A stretch of DNA of 64,000 nucleotides, taken from Parapedobacter defluvii (GTDB lineage: Bacteria; Bacteroidota; Bacteroidia; Sphingobacteriales; Sphingobacteriaceae). Made by a program: the position numbers and the translations under genes. Under the pieces are notes generated by a model, which was given only the letters and a program-made list of their open reading frames with translations, was not told the origin of the DNA and did not search any database. The stretch is from contig NZ_BMIK01000007.1 of NCBI RefSeq assembly GCF_014642075.1, positions 62,001-126,000 on the forward strand, in the 5' to 3' direction. Shown in pieces: positions 17,536 to 26,678 of the stretch; position 1 is the stretch's first letter; the number at the start of each line of letters is the position of its first letter.

Positions 17536-19455
17536 TTAACCGTTAAAAACACCGTAGGCCAACAGCGCCACCACCGCAATGACCATCATAAAAATATAGA
17601 ATCCTACATTGCCACTTTGCAGCAAACGGATTCCCTTGCCCGATTTGCCTGTAGCACTTCCAAGCCCATTGACCACCCCGTCAATTCCTCCCCGGTCTAC
17701 CTTACGGTAGAAAAATACGGACAGTGCATTCAACGGACGTACGATCAAGGTATCATATAACTCGTCAACATAAAATTTGCGGTATGATAGGCGAGACAAG
17801 CCACTGCGGGGTACATCATCCGCAACCGGTACCACTGCTTTTGATACATACTGACGATAGGCTACTACAGCCATCACGATGGCCGCCAACGCAGAAATAC
17901 CCATCAACACATATTCGGTACTATGTTCCAGATGAGCCTCTCCCACTTTTTCAACGCTTTCTGCAAATACCGGAGCCAGGAAGTTGGCCAGTGCATGTTG
18001 CCCGCCCAAAGCAGCCGGTACATTCAGGAAGCCTCCAAGGGCTGCCAATACCGCCAACACCACCAAGGGAACCGTCATCGTTGGAGGCGATTCATGCAGG
18101 TGACTCGCCTGCGCAGAAGTTCCCCTGAATTGGCCGAAAAAAGTAAGAAATAGCATCCGGAACATATAAAAGGCCGTAAACAGTGCCCCCATGAAACCAA
18201 GCACCCACAGCACCTTGCTGTGTGCAAAGGCATGGGCCAGGATTTCGTCCTTTGAAAAAAAGCCTGAAAGCGGCGGGATACCGGCAATGGCAACGGTACC
18301 GATCAGCATGGTCAGGTACGTCACCGGCAGGTGCTTTTTCAGTCCACCCATATTCCGCATATCCTGTTCATCACTCATTGCATGGATGACTGAACCAGCG
18401 CCCAGGAACAACAATGCCTTGAAAAATGCATGGGTAATTACATGGAAAAACGCACCGGTAAACGCGCCAACCCCGAGCCCCAGAAACATGTAACCCAATT
18501 GAGACACCGTAGAATATGCCAATACCTTCTTGATGTCATTCTGTGTGACAGCAATAGCCGCTGCCAGCAACGCCGTACAGATGCCAATGGCGGCCACTAT
18601 CTGTAAGGTAATCGGCGACAAGGTAAAGAGGATATTAGAACGGGCAATCATGTAGATACCTGCCGTCACCATGGTTGCCGCGTGGATCAATGCAGACACC
18701 GGAGTCGGACCTGCCATTGCATCGGGCAACCACGTAAATAACGGAATCTGCGCGGATTTTCCCGTTGCAGCAACAAACAGCAGGAGCGTAATCAGCAGGA
18801 GCGTGGTATCGCCCATAGTCATATTGGCTGCCTGCGGAAATATCCCGGCAAATTCAAACGTACCGAACGTGGCAAATATCGCAAACACCGCAATGAGGAA
18901 TCCCAAATCACCGATGCGGTTCATCACAAATGCTTTCTTGGCTGCGCTGGCATACGATGAGTTTTTAAACCAAAATCCGATCAGGAGATAGGAGCAAAGG
19001 CCCACACCTTCCCAACCGATAAACATCACGATGTAATTGGAACCCAATACCAATAGCAGCATGAAGAAAATGAACAGGTTAAGGTAGGCGAAGAATTTGG
19101 CAAACCCCGCATCGTGCTGCATGTATCCGATGGAATACACGTGAATCAGGAAACCGATGCCGGTAACAATAAGCAGCATGGCGGCACTCAATGGGTCTAC
19201 CAGAAAAGAGAGTGAAACCTGGGCGCTACCCGCACCGATCCAGTCAAAAACCGGCTGCGTAAATGTTGCGCTCTCTCCAGCTTGCCTTAAGGTATAAATG
19301 GTGGAAAACACGCCACAGCTCAACAGGAACGAAATTAATACAACGCCGCACCCGACAACACCGACCAATGACTTTGGCAACACATTCCTACCAAGTCCAT
19401 TGACCAAAAACCCGATCAATGGCAGCAATGGAATCAACCAAATTAAATCTATCAT
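17536..19455 (-). CDS. nuoL: NADH-quinone oxidoreductase subunit L
   Basis: Distal antiporter-like subunit of complex I, 639 aa. It shows FIGWEGVGLCSYLLIGFW, the Lys-containing ATGKSAQIPLFTWLPDAM and the HAATMVTAGIYMIAR segment. The C-terminal extension after about residue 530 should form the long lateral helix that clamps the membrane arm. Size and order are standard for Bacteroidota. A 47-nt gap separates it from nuoK. Confidence 0.96.
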   Translation of the reverse strand: MIDLIWLIPLLPLIGFLVNGLGRNVLPKSLVGVVGCGVVLISFLLSCGVFSTIYTLRQAGESATFTQPVFDWIGAGSAQVSLSFLVDPLSAAMLLIVTGIGFLIHVYSIGYMQHDAGFAKFFAYLNLFIFFMLLLVLGSNYIVMFIGWEGVGLCSYLLIGFWFKNSSYASAAKKAFVMNRIGDLGFLIAVFAIFATFGTFEFAGIFPQAANMTMGDTTLLLITLLLFVAATGKSAQIPLFTWLPDAMAGPTPVSALIHAATMVTAGIYMIARSNILFTLSPITLQIVAAIGICTALLAAAIAVTQNDIKKVLAYSTVSQLGYMFLGLGVGAFTGAFFHVITHAFFKALLFLGAGSVIHAMSDEQDMRNMGGLKKHLPVTYLTMLIGTVAIAGIPPLSGFFSKDEILAHAFAHSKVLWVLGFMGALFTAFYMFRMLFLTFFGQFRGTSAQASHLHESPPTMTVPLVVLAVLAALGGFLNVPAALGGQHALANFLAPVFAESVEKVGEAHLEHSTEYVLMGISALAAIVMAVVAYRQYVSKAVVPVADDVPRSGLSRLSYRKFYVDELYDTLIVRPLNALSVFFYRKVDRGGIDGVVNGLGSATGKSGKGIRLLQSGNVGFYIFMMVIAVVALLAYGVFNG

Positions 19456-19502
19456 GCTATTTAGTAGTTCAAATCTTCAAATTCAACAATTCCGTCATCA
19501 CA

Positions 19503-19832
19503 TTAGCCCCGCAGCCGATTCAATGCATTGATATCAACCGATCGTGTATTGCGATAAACCATCACAATAATGGCTAAGCCAACCGCCACTTCCGCCGCAG
19601 CCAATGCCATAATGAAAAACACGAACACTTGTCCCGATGGATCACCGCTATGCGCGGAAAAAGCCGTCAATAGCAAATTCACCGAATTAAGCATTAATTC
19701 GATAGACATCATGATAATGATGACATTACGGCGAATCAGCACGCCAATGACTCCAATGGTAAAAATTAGACTGCAAAACAGGATATAGTGATTGAGCGGA
19801 ACACCCTGTATTTCTTGTACGATAGTCTCCAT
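19503..19832 (-). CDS. nuoK: NADH-quinone oxidoreductase subunit K
   Basis: Small complex I membrane subunit, 109 aa with three helices. It carries the conserved Glu in MMSIELMLNSVNLL and a second Glu in ALAAAEVAVGLAI, both part of the hydrophilic axis that conducts protons. The start codon follows the nuoJ stop codon with no gap, so translation is probably coupled. Confidence 0.95.
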   Translation of the reverse strand: METIVQEIQGVPLNHYILFCSLIFTIGVIGVLIRRNVIIIMMSIELMLNSVNLLLTAFSAHSGDPSGQVFVFFIMALAAAEVAVGLAIIVMVYRNTRSVDINALNRLRG

Positions 19833-20330
19833 TTACGCGTTTTTTGGATCGTTTTTAGCCAATAATACCGCACCTACCATAGCGGTCAACAATAAAATTG
19901 AGGAAATTTCGAATGGAAGTAAAAATTCACTGAACAGCACTTTTCCGAGATTGCCCACCAGGCCAATCTCTGTATTTTCCACGATATCCACACCGGTAGC
20001 CTGGAGCACCCGGAAGGAGCCTGCCAACGTTACCAACAAGCACATCCCGGCGATCACTCCCATCACTTTCACCAAATTGGATTTAAGTGGTTCCGTATCC
20101 TTGTTCAGGTTAAGCAACATCAGTACGAATAGGAAAAGTACCATGATTGCACCCATGTACACAATGAAATTGACGATCGCAAGAAATTGGGCATTCAACA
20201 GAATATAATGTATGGTAAAGGTGAAAAAAGTAATGACCAAGTATAATACGCTGTGTACCGGATTTTTGGCAAAGATGGTCATCAGCGCAAAAAAAATCGA
20301 CAGAAAGGCTACAAAATAAAAAATACTCAT
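19833..20330 (-). CDS. nuoJ: NADH-quinone oxidoreductase subunit J
   Basis: Complex I membrane subunit with five helices, 165 aa. The third helix stretch YMGAIMVLFLFVLMLLNL is the conserved pi-bulge region of the NuoJ/ND6 family. Its ATG overlaps the nuoI TGA in a TGATG junction, and its stop abuts nuoK. It helps to transmit quinone-site changes to the pumping subunits. Confidence 0.94.
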   Translation of the reverse strand: MSIFYFVAFLSIFFALMTIFAKNPVHSVLYLVITFFTFTIHYILLNAQFLAIVNFIVYMGAIMVLFLFVLMLLNLNKDTEPLKSNLVKVMGVIAGMCLLVTLAGSFRVLQATGVDIVENTEIGLVGNLGKVLFSEFLLPFEISSILLLTAMVGAVLLAKNDPKNA

Positions 20331-20851
20331 CAGGCTATCGTTTCTTGCTCCTTTTTATAATCAAACCGGGGTTCCACCAATTTGTCTTTGCCATAAATAA
20401 AGTCCTTACGCAATTGCTCCGGCGGCACATGTGAGCCATCCAAGAAAATAGCTTCCTTGGGGCAGGCTTCCTCGCAAAGTCCGCAAAATATACAGCGCAA
20501 CATATTGATTTCATATACCGCTGCATATTTCTCCTCGCGGTAAAGGTGTTCTTCCCCTTTTTGCCGTTCTGCGGAAATCATGGTAATGGCCTCTGCAGGA
20601 CAGGAGAGTGCACACAGCCCACATGCGGTACACCGTTCGCGTCCTTCCTCGTCACGTTTAAGTGAATGTTGGCCACGGAAGTTCTTAGAATACGGACGCT
20701 GCACTTCCGGATACTTATACGTAGCCTTGGGTTGGAAAAAATACTTGATCGTAATGCTGAGCCCCCGGGCAATAGCGGGTAAATACATCCGCTCCCAAAA
20801 ATTCATGGGCTTTTGCTCCAACACTTTTTTCCGATTACTGAGTGATTGCAT
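20330..20851 (-). CDS. nuoI: NADH-quinone oxidoreductase subunit I
   Basis: Peripheral-arm ferredoxin-like subunit carrying clusters N6a and N6b. The two [4Fe-4S] motifs are CTACGLCALSCPAEAI and CIFCGLCEEACPKEAI. The ATG at 20851 gives 173 aa. A TTG five codons further upstream is in frame but unlikely. The gene lies between nuoH and nuoJ, the usual place. Confidence 0.95.
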   Translation of the reverse strand: MQSLSNRKKVLEQKPMNFWERMYLPAIARGLSITIKYFFQPKATYKYPEVQRPYSKNFRGQHSLKRDEEGRERCTACGLCALSCPAEAITMISAERQKGEEHLYREEKYAAVYEINMLRCIFCGLCEEACPKEAIFLDGSHVPPEQLRKDFIYGKDKLVEPRFDYKKEQETIA

Positions 20852-20872
20852 AGTCTCTTCCCCCAATCCAAA

Positions 20873-21910
20873 TTAAAAATAGGTGTCTTTTACAATGGTT
20901 ACGATACCCGTCAACACGATATTAGCCACCGCCAAAGGTATTAAAATCTTCCATCCCAACCGCATCAATTGATCATACCGGAAACGGGGAACTGTCCATC
21001 GGATCCACATGAAGAAAAAGATGAAAGCAAGAATTTTCGCAAAGAACACCAACACGCCAATGATGGTAATCCAATTCTGGGATAGCCCCAGGTCATACAT
21101 AAATGGAAAATTATATCCGCCAAAGTACAAAGCGGCCATCAGCGATGATGACACAAACATATTAATATACTCGGCAAACATATAAAAGGCCAGCTTCATG
21201 GAAGAGTATTCCACGTTATACCCCCCTATCAACTCCGTTTCGCACTCTGCGAGGTCAAAAGGCACCCGGTTACATTCGGCAAATGCACAGACGATAAAAA
21301 TCAGAAAGCCGAGCGGTTGTACCCATATATTCCAGTTGACAAATCCTTCCTGCTGGGCAACGATTTCCTTCAACGAAAGCGTGCCGGTTACCATCAGTAG
21401 GGCAATTAGGGAAAGCCCCATGCCAATTTCGTAACTGATACTCTGCGAAGCGGCACGCACGGCTCCCATCAAAGCATATTTGTTGTTCGAAGCCCATCCA
21501 CCAATCATAATACCGTATACACCCAATGCCACCACGCCAAATATATAAAGGACCCCCACGTTGATATCGGCAACCTGCAAGGTGATCACCCTGTCACCGA
21601 TGGTCAGCTCCTGCCCCCAGGGTATCACCGCACTACTGATGCACGCGGTAAACATCGCAATGGTGGGGCCGGCGATAAAAAGAGCCTTATGTGCTCCTGC
21701 AGGAATGATTTCCTCCTTAAAGAAAAACTTGCCCCCGTCGGCGAGTGGTTGCAGCAGGCCGAAAGGGCCCGCACGATCCGGGCCGAACCGCGCCTGCATA
21801 AAGCCAGCCACTTTGCGTTCCACCAGTGTGGAATACATCGCAATAAACAGCGTGATAGCAAATACCGCCACCACCAAAATCGTTTTTTCTAACAATAAAG
21901 CTGATTCCAT
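20873..21910 (-). CDS. nuoH: NADH-quinone oxidoreductase subunit H
   Basis: Membrane subunit that forms the quinone entry site with NuoB and NuoD, 345 aa with eight or nine helices. Landmarks are ERKVAGFMQARFGPDRAGPF near the N-terminus and the acidic loop NRVPFDLAECETELIGGYN. The start is well defined 15 nt after the nuoG stop codon. Confidence 0.96.
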   Translation of the reverse strand: MESALLLEKTILVVAVFAITLFIAMYSTLVERKVAGFMQARFGPDRAGPFGLLQPLADGGKFFFKEEIIPAGAHKALFIAGPTIAMFTACISSAVIPWGQELTIGDRVITLQVADINVGVLYIFGVVALGVYGIMIGGWASNNKYALMGAVRAASQSISYEIGMGLSLIALLMVTGTLSLKEIVAQQEGFVNWNIWVQPLGFLIFIVCAFAECNRVPFDLAECETELIGGYNVEYSSMKLAFYMFAEYINMFVSSSLMAALYFGGYNFPFMYDLGLSQNWITIIGVLVFFAKILAFIFFFMWIRWTVPRFRYDQLMRLGWKILIPLAVANIVLTGIVTIVKDTYF

Positions 21911-21925
21911 CGCTTCTAAAAATGG

Positions 21926-22939
21926 CTAAAGCAGTTCCTTAGCACGTTCAAACTGTTCTTTATTCGTTTCCTGCAACAAGAGGTTCTTTTTCACCACCGG
22001 AGGCGGGTTCAACTCATCGTAATGATTCAATGAAATGACCGATGTAGGCTTTACGTTACGGGGGCCTTCGATCACCCAATCCGAGGTAGCCTTCTTATCA
22101 AACCGGCAGGTGTTGCAGATAAATTCTTCCACTTCACCGTATTCATCTTTCCGGGCAGTTACCCGCAATACTTCCTCACCTTTATACCACAACGTCACTT
22201 TGCCACTGCATGTAGGGCAATCGCGATGTGCTTCCACCGGTTTGGTAAACCACACCCGGTTTTTGAAACGGAAGGTCTTGTCTGTCAACGCACCCACGGG
22301 ACAAACATCAATGACATTCCCCGAAAATTCGTTATCAATCGCGTTCTTGATGTATGTGGATATCTCAGCGGCGTCGCCGCGACCCAATACCCCATGCACC
22401 CGCTTCGGGGTAAGCTGATCGGCCACAAATACACACCGGTAGCAGAGGATACAGCGGGTCATGTGCAGCTGCACTTTGTCCCCGATATCGATCTTATCAA
22501 ACGTCCTCCGTTCAAACTCATACCGCGTACTGGCTAAGCCATGCTGATAACTCAGATCCTGCAAATGGCACTCACCTGCCTGATCGCAGATCGGGCAATC
22601 CAACGGGTGGTTGATGAGCAACATTTCCACCACCCCTTTACGCGCCTCCAGCACTTCAGGAGACGTAATGTTCTGTACTTCCATGCCGTCCATTACGGTT
22701 GTACGGCACGACGCCACCAGTTTAGGCATAGGACGCGGGTCCTTTTCAGACCCCTTGCTCACTTTCACAAGACAGGTCCGGCACTTTCCTCCACTGCCCT
22801 CCAACTTGGAATAATAGCACATAGCTGGGGGCACGATATCGCCACCGATCTGACGGGCGGCATTCAATATGGTTGTTCCCGGCGGCACTTCCACCGGAAT
22901 CCCATCGATGCTTACCTTAAATTTTACGTCTTCCGCCAT
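21926..22939 (-). CDS. nuoG: Short NuoG-type iron-sulfur subunit of complex I
   Basis: Peripheral-arm subunit of 337 aa, far shorter than the roughly 700-900 aa NuoG of proteobacteria. It keeps the N-terminal [2Fe-2S] domain (GGKCRTCLVKV), the His/Cys ligands in CPICDQAGECHL, and the two Cys groups in RCILCYRC and DVCPVGAL. A tail with two further CxxC pairs (DCPTCSGK and FICNTCRF) follows, and the protein ends without the molybdopterin-oxidoreductase-like domain. Nothing suggests a frameshift, and the next gene starts 15 nt later. Short NuoG forms are common in this phylum as I recall. It passes electrons from NuoE/F to NuoI. Confidence 0.85.
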   Translation of the reverse strand: MAEDVKFKVSIDGIPVEVPPGTTILNAARQIGGDIVPPAMCYYSKLEGSGGKCRTCLVKVSKGSEKDPRPMPKLVASCRTTVMDGMEVQNITSPEVLEARKGVVEMLLINHPLDCPICDQAGECHLQDLSYQHGLASTRYEFERRTFDKIDIGDKVQLHMTRCILCYRCVFVADQLTPKRVHGVLGRGDAAEISTYIKNAIDNEFSGNVIDVCPVGALTDKTFRFKNRVWFTKPVEAHRDCPTCSGKVTLWYKGEEVLRVTARKDEYGEVEEFICNTCRFDKKATSDWVIEGPRNVKPTSVISLNHYDELNPPPVVKKNLLLQETNKEQFERAKELL

Positions 22940-22948
22940 CTTTTTTTA

Positions 22949-23020
22949 GCTATCGGCTGTCAGCTTTCGGCATTCAGCCTTGTTTTCTAACCTCGTACCT
23001 CTAACCTCGTACTTCGTACC
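22949..23020. repeat. Simple repeats in the nuoG-nuoF spacer
   Basis: This 81-bp spacer holds a GCTATCGGCTGTCAGC-type unit (22949-22964). Two exact copies of CTAACCTCGTAC follow (22987-22998 and 23001-23012), then a partial TTCGTACCTC. A related GCTATC unit occurs in the next spacer at 24382. No coding potential is seen. Confidence 0.7.
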
Positions 23021-24373
23021 TCACATCACCGGCTCCAGTGGATCCGCATAGTGTGCCAATCCATAATTCCGTGTCTGTGCTTCCTGACCGTTGGTTACAT
23101 GCCACTCAAACTCATCCCTGAAATGCCGGATCGCACTGGCCACCGGCCATGCAGCCGCATCGCCAAGCGGACAAATGGTATTCCCTTCGATCTTCTTGGC
23201 AACATCCACCAACAGATCGATGTCACTGAATGTGCCATGTCCATGTTCGATTTTATGCAACACTTTTTCCATCCACCCCGTTCCCTCGCGACAGGGAGAA
23301 CATTGGCCACAGCTTTCGTGATGATAGAAACGGGTAAAATTCCACGTGTTACGTACAATGCATTGATCTTCATCAAAGGCAATAAATCCACCCGATCCCA
23401 ACATCGTTCCGCTTTGGAACCCGCCATCGGCCAATGATTCATACGTCATTAAACGCGATTCGCCTTTCAGCGTTTTCAGAATCAAATTAGCGGGCAGAAT
23501 GGGAACCGAAGATCCACCGGCCACCACCGCCTTCAATCGCTTGCCATTCGCAACGCCACCGCAATACTCCTCTGAATAGATAAATTCTTCCACAGGTAAT
23601 CCCAATTCGATTTCATATACACCGGGCTTATTTAAATTACCTCCTGCAGAAATGAGCTTGGTTCCGGTACTGCGTTCAATACCAATCTTTGCATATTCTT
23701 CACCGCCATCGTTAATGATGGGGACCGTGGCTGCTATGGACTCAACGTTGTTAACCACCGTAGGGCAATTATACAGTCCTGACACCGCGGGGAATGGGGG
23801 TTTAATTCGCGGATTACCCCGCTTGCCTTCTAGGGATTCCAAAAGCGCCGTTTCTTCACCACAGATATAGGCACCGCCACCGGGCTGTACGTATAACTCC
23901 AGGTCATAACCTGTTGCCAGTATATTCTTGCCCAGAAATCCCGCTTGCTTAGCTTCAGCAATTGCCCTTTCCAGGATACGTACTTGGGGCATCATCTCTC
24001 CACGTACATAGATATACGAAGTGTTTGCACCCAGCGCATAGCTGGCTACAATCATTCCTTCGATCAGCGCATGGGGAATATGGGTCATCAGGTAGCGGTC
24101 TTTGAACGTTCCCGGCTCCGACTCATCGGCATTACACACCAGATAACGCGGTACCCCTTCAGGTTTGGCCAAAAAGCTCCACTTCATTCCCGTGGGAAAA
24201 CCGGCCCCACCGCGACCCCGGAGACCCGACTTCTTCACTTCTTCCACCACATCATCGGGGCTAAGCGTCTTCAACGCTTTTTCCACCGCCCGGTACCCGC
24301 CTTTTTGGCGGTATACGTCAAACGTACGGATTCCCGGAACGTTGATATGTGTCAATAGTAACTTACGAGCCAT
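23021..24373 (-). CDS. nuoF: NADH-quinone oxidoreductase subunit F
   Basis: NADH-binding subunit of complex I carrying FMN and the [4Fe-4S] cluster N3, 450 aa. The FMN/NADH motifs are GLRGRGGAGFPTGMKW and YICGEETALLESLEGKRG. The cluster ligands are in ESCGQCSPCREGTGW and later NTICPLGD. Size and order match the family. The flanking spacers carry unusual short repeats. Confidence 0.96.
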   Translation of the reverse strand: MARKLLLTHINVPGIRTFDVYRQKGGYRAVEKALKTLSPDDVVEEVKKSGLRGRGGAGFPTGMKWSFLAKPEGVPRYLVCNADESEPGTFKDRYLMTHIPHALIEGMIVASYALGANTSYIYVRGEMMPQVRILERAIAEAKQAGFLGKNILATGYDLELYVQPGGGAYICGEETALLESLEGKRGNPRIKPPFPAVSGLYNCPTVVNNVESIAATVPIINDGGEEYAKIGIERSTGTKLISAGGNLNKPGVYEIELGLPVEEFIYSEEYCGGVANGKRLKAVVAGGSSVPILPANLILKTLKGESRLMTYESLADGGFQSGTMLGSGGFIAFDEDQCIVRNTWNFTRFYHHESCGQCSPCREGTGWMEKVLHKIEHGHGTFSDIDLLVDVAKKIEGNTICPLGDAAAWPVASAIRHFRDEFEWHVTNGQEAQTRNYGLAHYADPLEPVM

Positions 24374-24374
24374 A

Positions 24375-24421
24375 ACAGTCTGCTATCAGCTGCCGGCTAT
24401 GGGCTGTTAGCCTATAGCCGC
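24375..24421. repeat. GCTATC/GGCTGT repeat in the nuoF-nuoE junction
   Basis: The spacer consists of degenerate GCTATCAGCTGCCGGC (24382-24397), GGGCTGTTAGCC and TATAGCC units. The same sequence forms the last codons of nuoE (Ile-Gly-stop). The 24382 unit matches the one at 22949 in 13 of 16 positions. Confidence 0.6.
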
Positions 24422-24934
24422 CGCTTTTTCTTTTAATTCATCAATTAATTTGTCTACGCTTTCCTCAGTAAGGTTTTCGTAAAACGTATACTCGGGGCCA
24501 ATCTGCAATACAGGGCCATAACCGCACGCAGCCAGGCATTCCACTCCCCGCCAGCTGAACAGTCCATCGGGTGTCACCTCCCCTTCTTTTACGCCCAAAC
24601 GGGTTTCGATATGCTTCATGATCCGTTCAGCTCCTACCAGGCAACACGGGCCGGTGCGGCATACTTCCAACGCATATTTACCGGGAGGCCGCAGGAAAAA
24701 CATGGTATAAAACGTCGCTACCTCATATACTTCAATGGGTTCAATCCCAAGATACGCAGCTACCCTGTCCATTGCCGGAACACTCAGCCACCCATAGACG
24801 GCCTGTACTTCATGCAATATGGGCAATAGCGCCGATTTTTGCCGACCTTCCGGGTAACGCGCCACAATTTCGGCAAACTTGCCGAGCAATTCATCCGTGA
24901 ATTCCACGGGGTCGTTGTGTTTCACACTAAGCAT
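24407..24934 (-). CDS. nuoE: NADH-quinone oxidoreductase subunit E
   Basis: Thioredoxin-like [2Fe-2S] subunit (cluster N1a) of the NADH dehydrogenase module, 175 aa. The four Cys ligands lie in EVCRTGPCCLVG and VECLAACGYGP. The start overlaps the nuoD stop by 8 nt. Its last three codons lie in a short repeat that continues into the spacer, which suggests repeat growth has altered the C-terminus slightly. Confidence 0.95.
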   Translation of the reverse strand: MLSVKHNDPVEFTDELLGKFAEIVARYPEGRQKSALLPILHEVQAVYGWLSVPAMDRVAAYLGIEPIEVYEVATFYTMFFLRPPGKYALEVCRTGPCCLVGAERIMKHIETRLGVKEGEVTPDGLFSWRGVECLAACGYGPVLQIGPEYTFYENLTEESVDKLIDELKEKAAAIG

Positions 24935-26162
24935 CCAGTTCTCCTGCTATAACATTTAGACTACTCATATTGATGATGGCATCCGAAAGCAACATCCCAC
25001 TGCTCATAGGCGCATACATCTGATAGTTTATAAACGAAGGTCTACGGAAATGCAACCGGTAGGGCGACCTACCTCCATCACTGATCAGGTAAAAGCCCAA
25101 CTCGCCGTTAGCACCTTCCACACAATGATATAATTCCTTTTTAGGTGCGTCTATTTCGCCCATTACAATCTTAAAATGGTAAATCAACGCTTCCATATTA
25201 TTATACACCTGCTCCTTTGGAGGCAGGTAGAAATCCGGCACATCTGCGTGAAATATGCCTTTGGGCTCTTTTTCAATCTTTGCCAGCGCCTGCTCAATCA
25301 TTCGCAAACTTTGCCACATCTCACTGTTGCGAACGAGAAAGCGATCGTATACGTCGCCGTTCGTACCTACGGGTACTTCAAAATCAAATTCCTCATAGGA
25401 GGAATACGGTTCATTTGCCCTCACGTCATAGTCCACCCCTGTAGCCCTCAAAATAGGACCGCTCCAACTGTAGTTAAGGGCCGTTTCAGGATCAACAGCC
25501 GCCACGCCTGCGGTCCGCTCAATAAAGATCCGGTTACGTTCGAGCAACGCTTCAAATTCTTTCAGTACCGCCGGAAATTCTTTTACAAACTGCTTGATTT
25601 TCGAAAAAGCCGTTTCGTTGAAATCTCTTTCAAATCCCCCAATCCGGCCAATATTTGTCGTCAGGCGTGCTCCGCAGATTTCCTCAAAAATTTCATAGAT
25701 AAACTCCCGCTTTACCATCATGGGAATGAACCCTGCAAACGTTCCCGTATCCACGCCCAATATACCATTGCAAATAATATGGTCTGCGATGCGGGACAGT
25801 TCCATGATAATCACCCGCATGTACTGTACCCGTTTCGGAAGTTCAATATCCAGCAGCTTCTCGACCGTCATGTGCCACCCCATGTTATTGATGGGTGATG
25901 AACAATAGTTGAGCCGGTCGGTCAGTGTGGTGATCTGATAATAAGCACGGTGCTCGGATATCTTCTCAAAAGCGCGGTGAATATACCCAATGGTAGACAC
26001 ACCACTGACGATGCGTTCTCCATCTACCTGCAATACATTTTGGAACACCCCGTGTGTGGCGGGGTGGGTCGGGCCGAGATTGAGGGTAAACAATTCCTCC
26101 TGCGGATCGTTGTCCACAAAAACCGGTTTATTGCTCGTAATCTTACTGATTGATTCGCTCAT
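24927..26162 (-). CDS. nuoD: NADH-quinone oxidoreductase subunit D
   Basis: 49-kDa-type subunit that lines the quinone pocket, 411 aa. The quinone-binding loop LGPTHPATHGVF lies near residue 30, followed by GYIHRAFEK and the C-terminal PSFINYQMYAPM. NuoC and NuoD are separate genes here, not fused as in E. coli. The 3' end overlaps nuoE by 8 nt. Confidence 0.96.
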   Translation of the reverse strand: MSESISKITSNKPVFVDNDPQEELFTLNLGPTHPATHGVFQNVLQVDGERIVSGVSTIGYIHRAFEKISEHRAYYQITTLTDRLNYCSSPINNMGWHMTVEKLLDIELPKRVQYMRVIIMELSRIADHIICNGILGVDTGTFAGFIPMMVKREFIYEIFEEICGARLTTNIGRIGGFERDFNETAFSKIKQFVKEFPAVLKEFEALLERNRIFIERTAGVAAVDPETALNYSWSGPILRATGVDYDVRANEPYSSYEEFDFEVPVGTNGDVYDRFLVRNSEMWQSLRMIEQALAKIEKEPKGIFHADVPDFYLPPKEQVYNNMEALIYHFKIVMGEIDAPKKELYHCVEGANGELGFYLISDGGRSPYRLHFRRPSFINYQMYAPMSSGMLLSDAIINMSSLNVIAGELDA

Positions 26163-26174
26163 ATTACATACCGC

Positions 26175-26678
26175 TTACCTTCCAAAGAAGTAGTCCTTTT
26201 TATCCATGCGATTGGGATCTTCCAGAGGATATTCTTTACGCATGGGGAATACTTCCATATCGTCTACGTTCAATATTCTGCGCAGGTCAGGATGTCCTAC
26301 AAACTGGATTCCGAAGAAATCGTATGTTTCACGTTCCATCCAGTTAGCGCCATTCCAAAGCACAGTTGCCGTCGGGATCGCCGGATAACTGCCTTCTAAA
26401 AAGACCTTAATCCGGATACGTACGCCATTCACCAAGCTGTGCAGGTGATACACCACTGCAAATTCTTTCGGGAGATGGGGGTAATGAACTGCCGTGATAT
26501 CGGTTAGATAACCAAACTGCAATTCCCCATTTGTTTTTAAAAATTCAAGGACGTCTAAGATATCCTCCTTACCGGTTTCCAGGGTCAACAAACCATAGGA
26601 TTCTTCCAATGGATTGAACCGCCCTTCAAACCGGGAGTTAAGGCGCGCAATGATACTTTCGTTACTCAGCTTAGCCAT
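26175..26678 (-). CDS. nuoC: NADH-quinone oxidoreductase subunit C
   Basis: 30-kDa-type peripheral subunit, 167 aa. The family signature is ERETYDFFGIQFVGHPDLRR, followed by PMRKEYPLEDP. The start overlaps the nuoB stop by 8 nt. It scaffolds NuoD and NuoI in the connecting module. Confidence 0.95.
   Translation of the reverse strand: MAKLSNESIIARLNSRFEGRFNPLEESYGLLTLETGKEDILDVLEFLKTNGELQFGYLTDITAVHYPHLPKEFAVVYHLHSLVNGVRIRIKVFLEGSYPAIPTATVLWNGANWMERETYDFFGIQFVGHPDLRRILNVDDMEVFPMRKEYPLEDPNRMDKKDYFFGR

Noticed and set aside
17724-18128. Plus-strand open frames inside the nuo genes
   Set aside because: They mirror strongly conserved minus-strand subunits, have no family motifs and no start signals.
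21926-22939. NuoG as a truncated pseudogene
   Set aside because: The frame is intact, all core Cys motifs are present, spacing to nuoH is tight and short NuoG forms are usual in the phylum.
22987-23020. CRISPR-like repeats
   Set aside because: Only two 12-bp copies with a 2-bp gap, no spacers and no cas genes.
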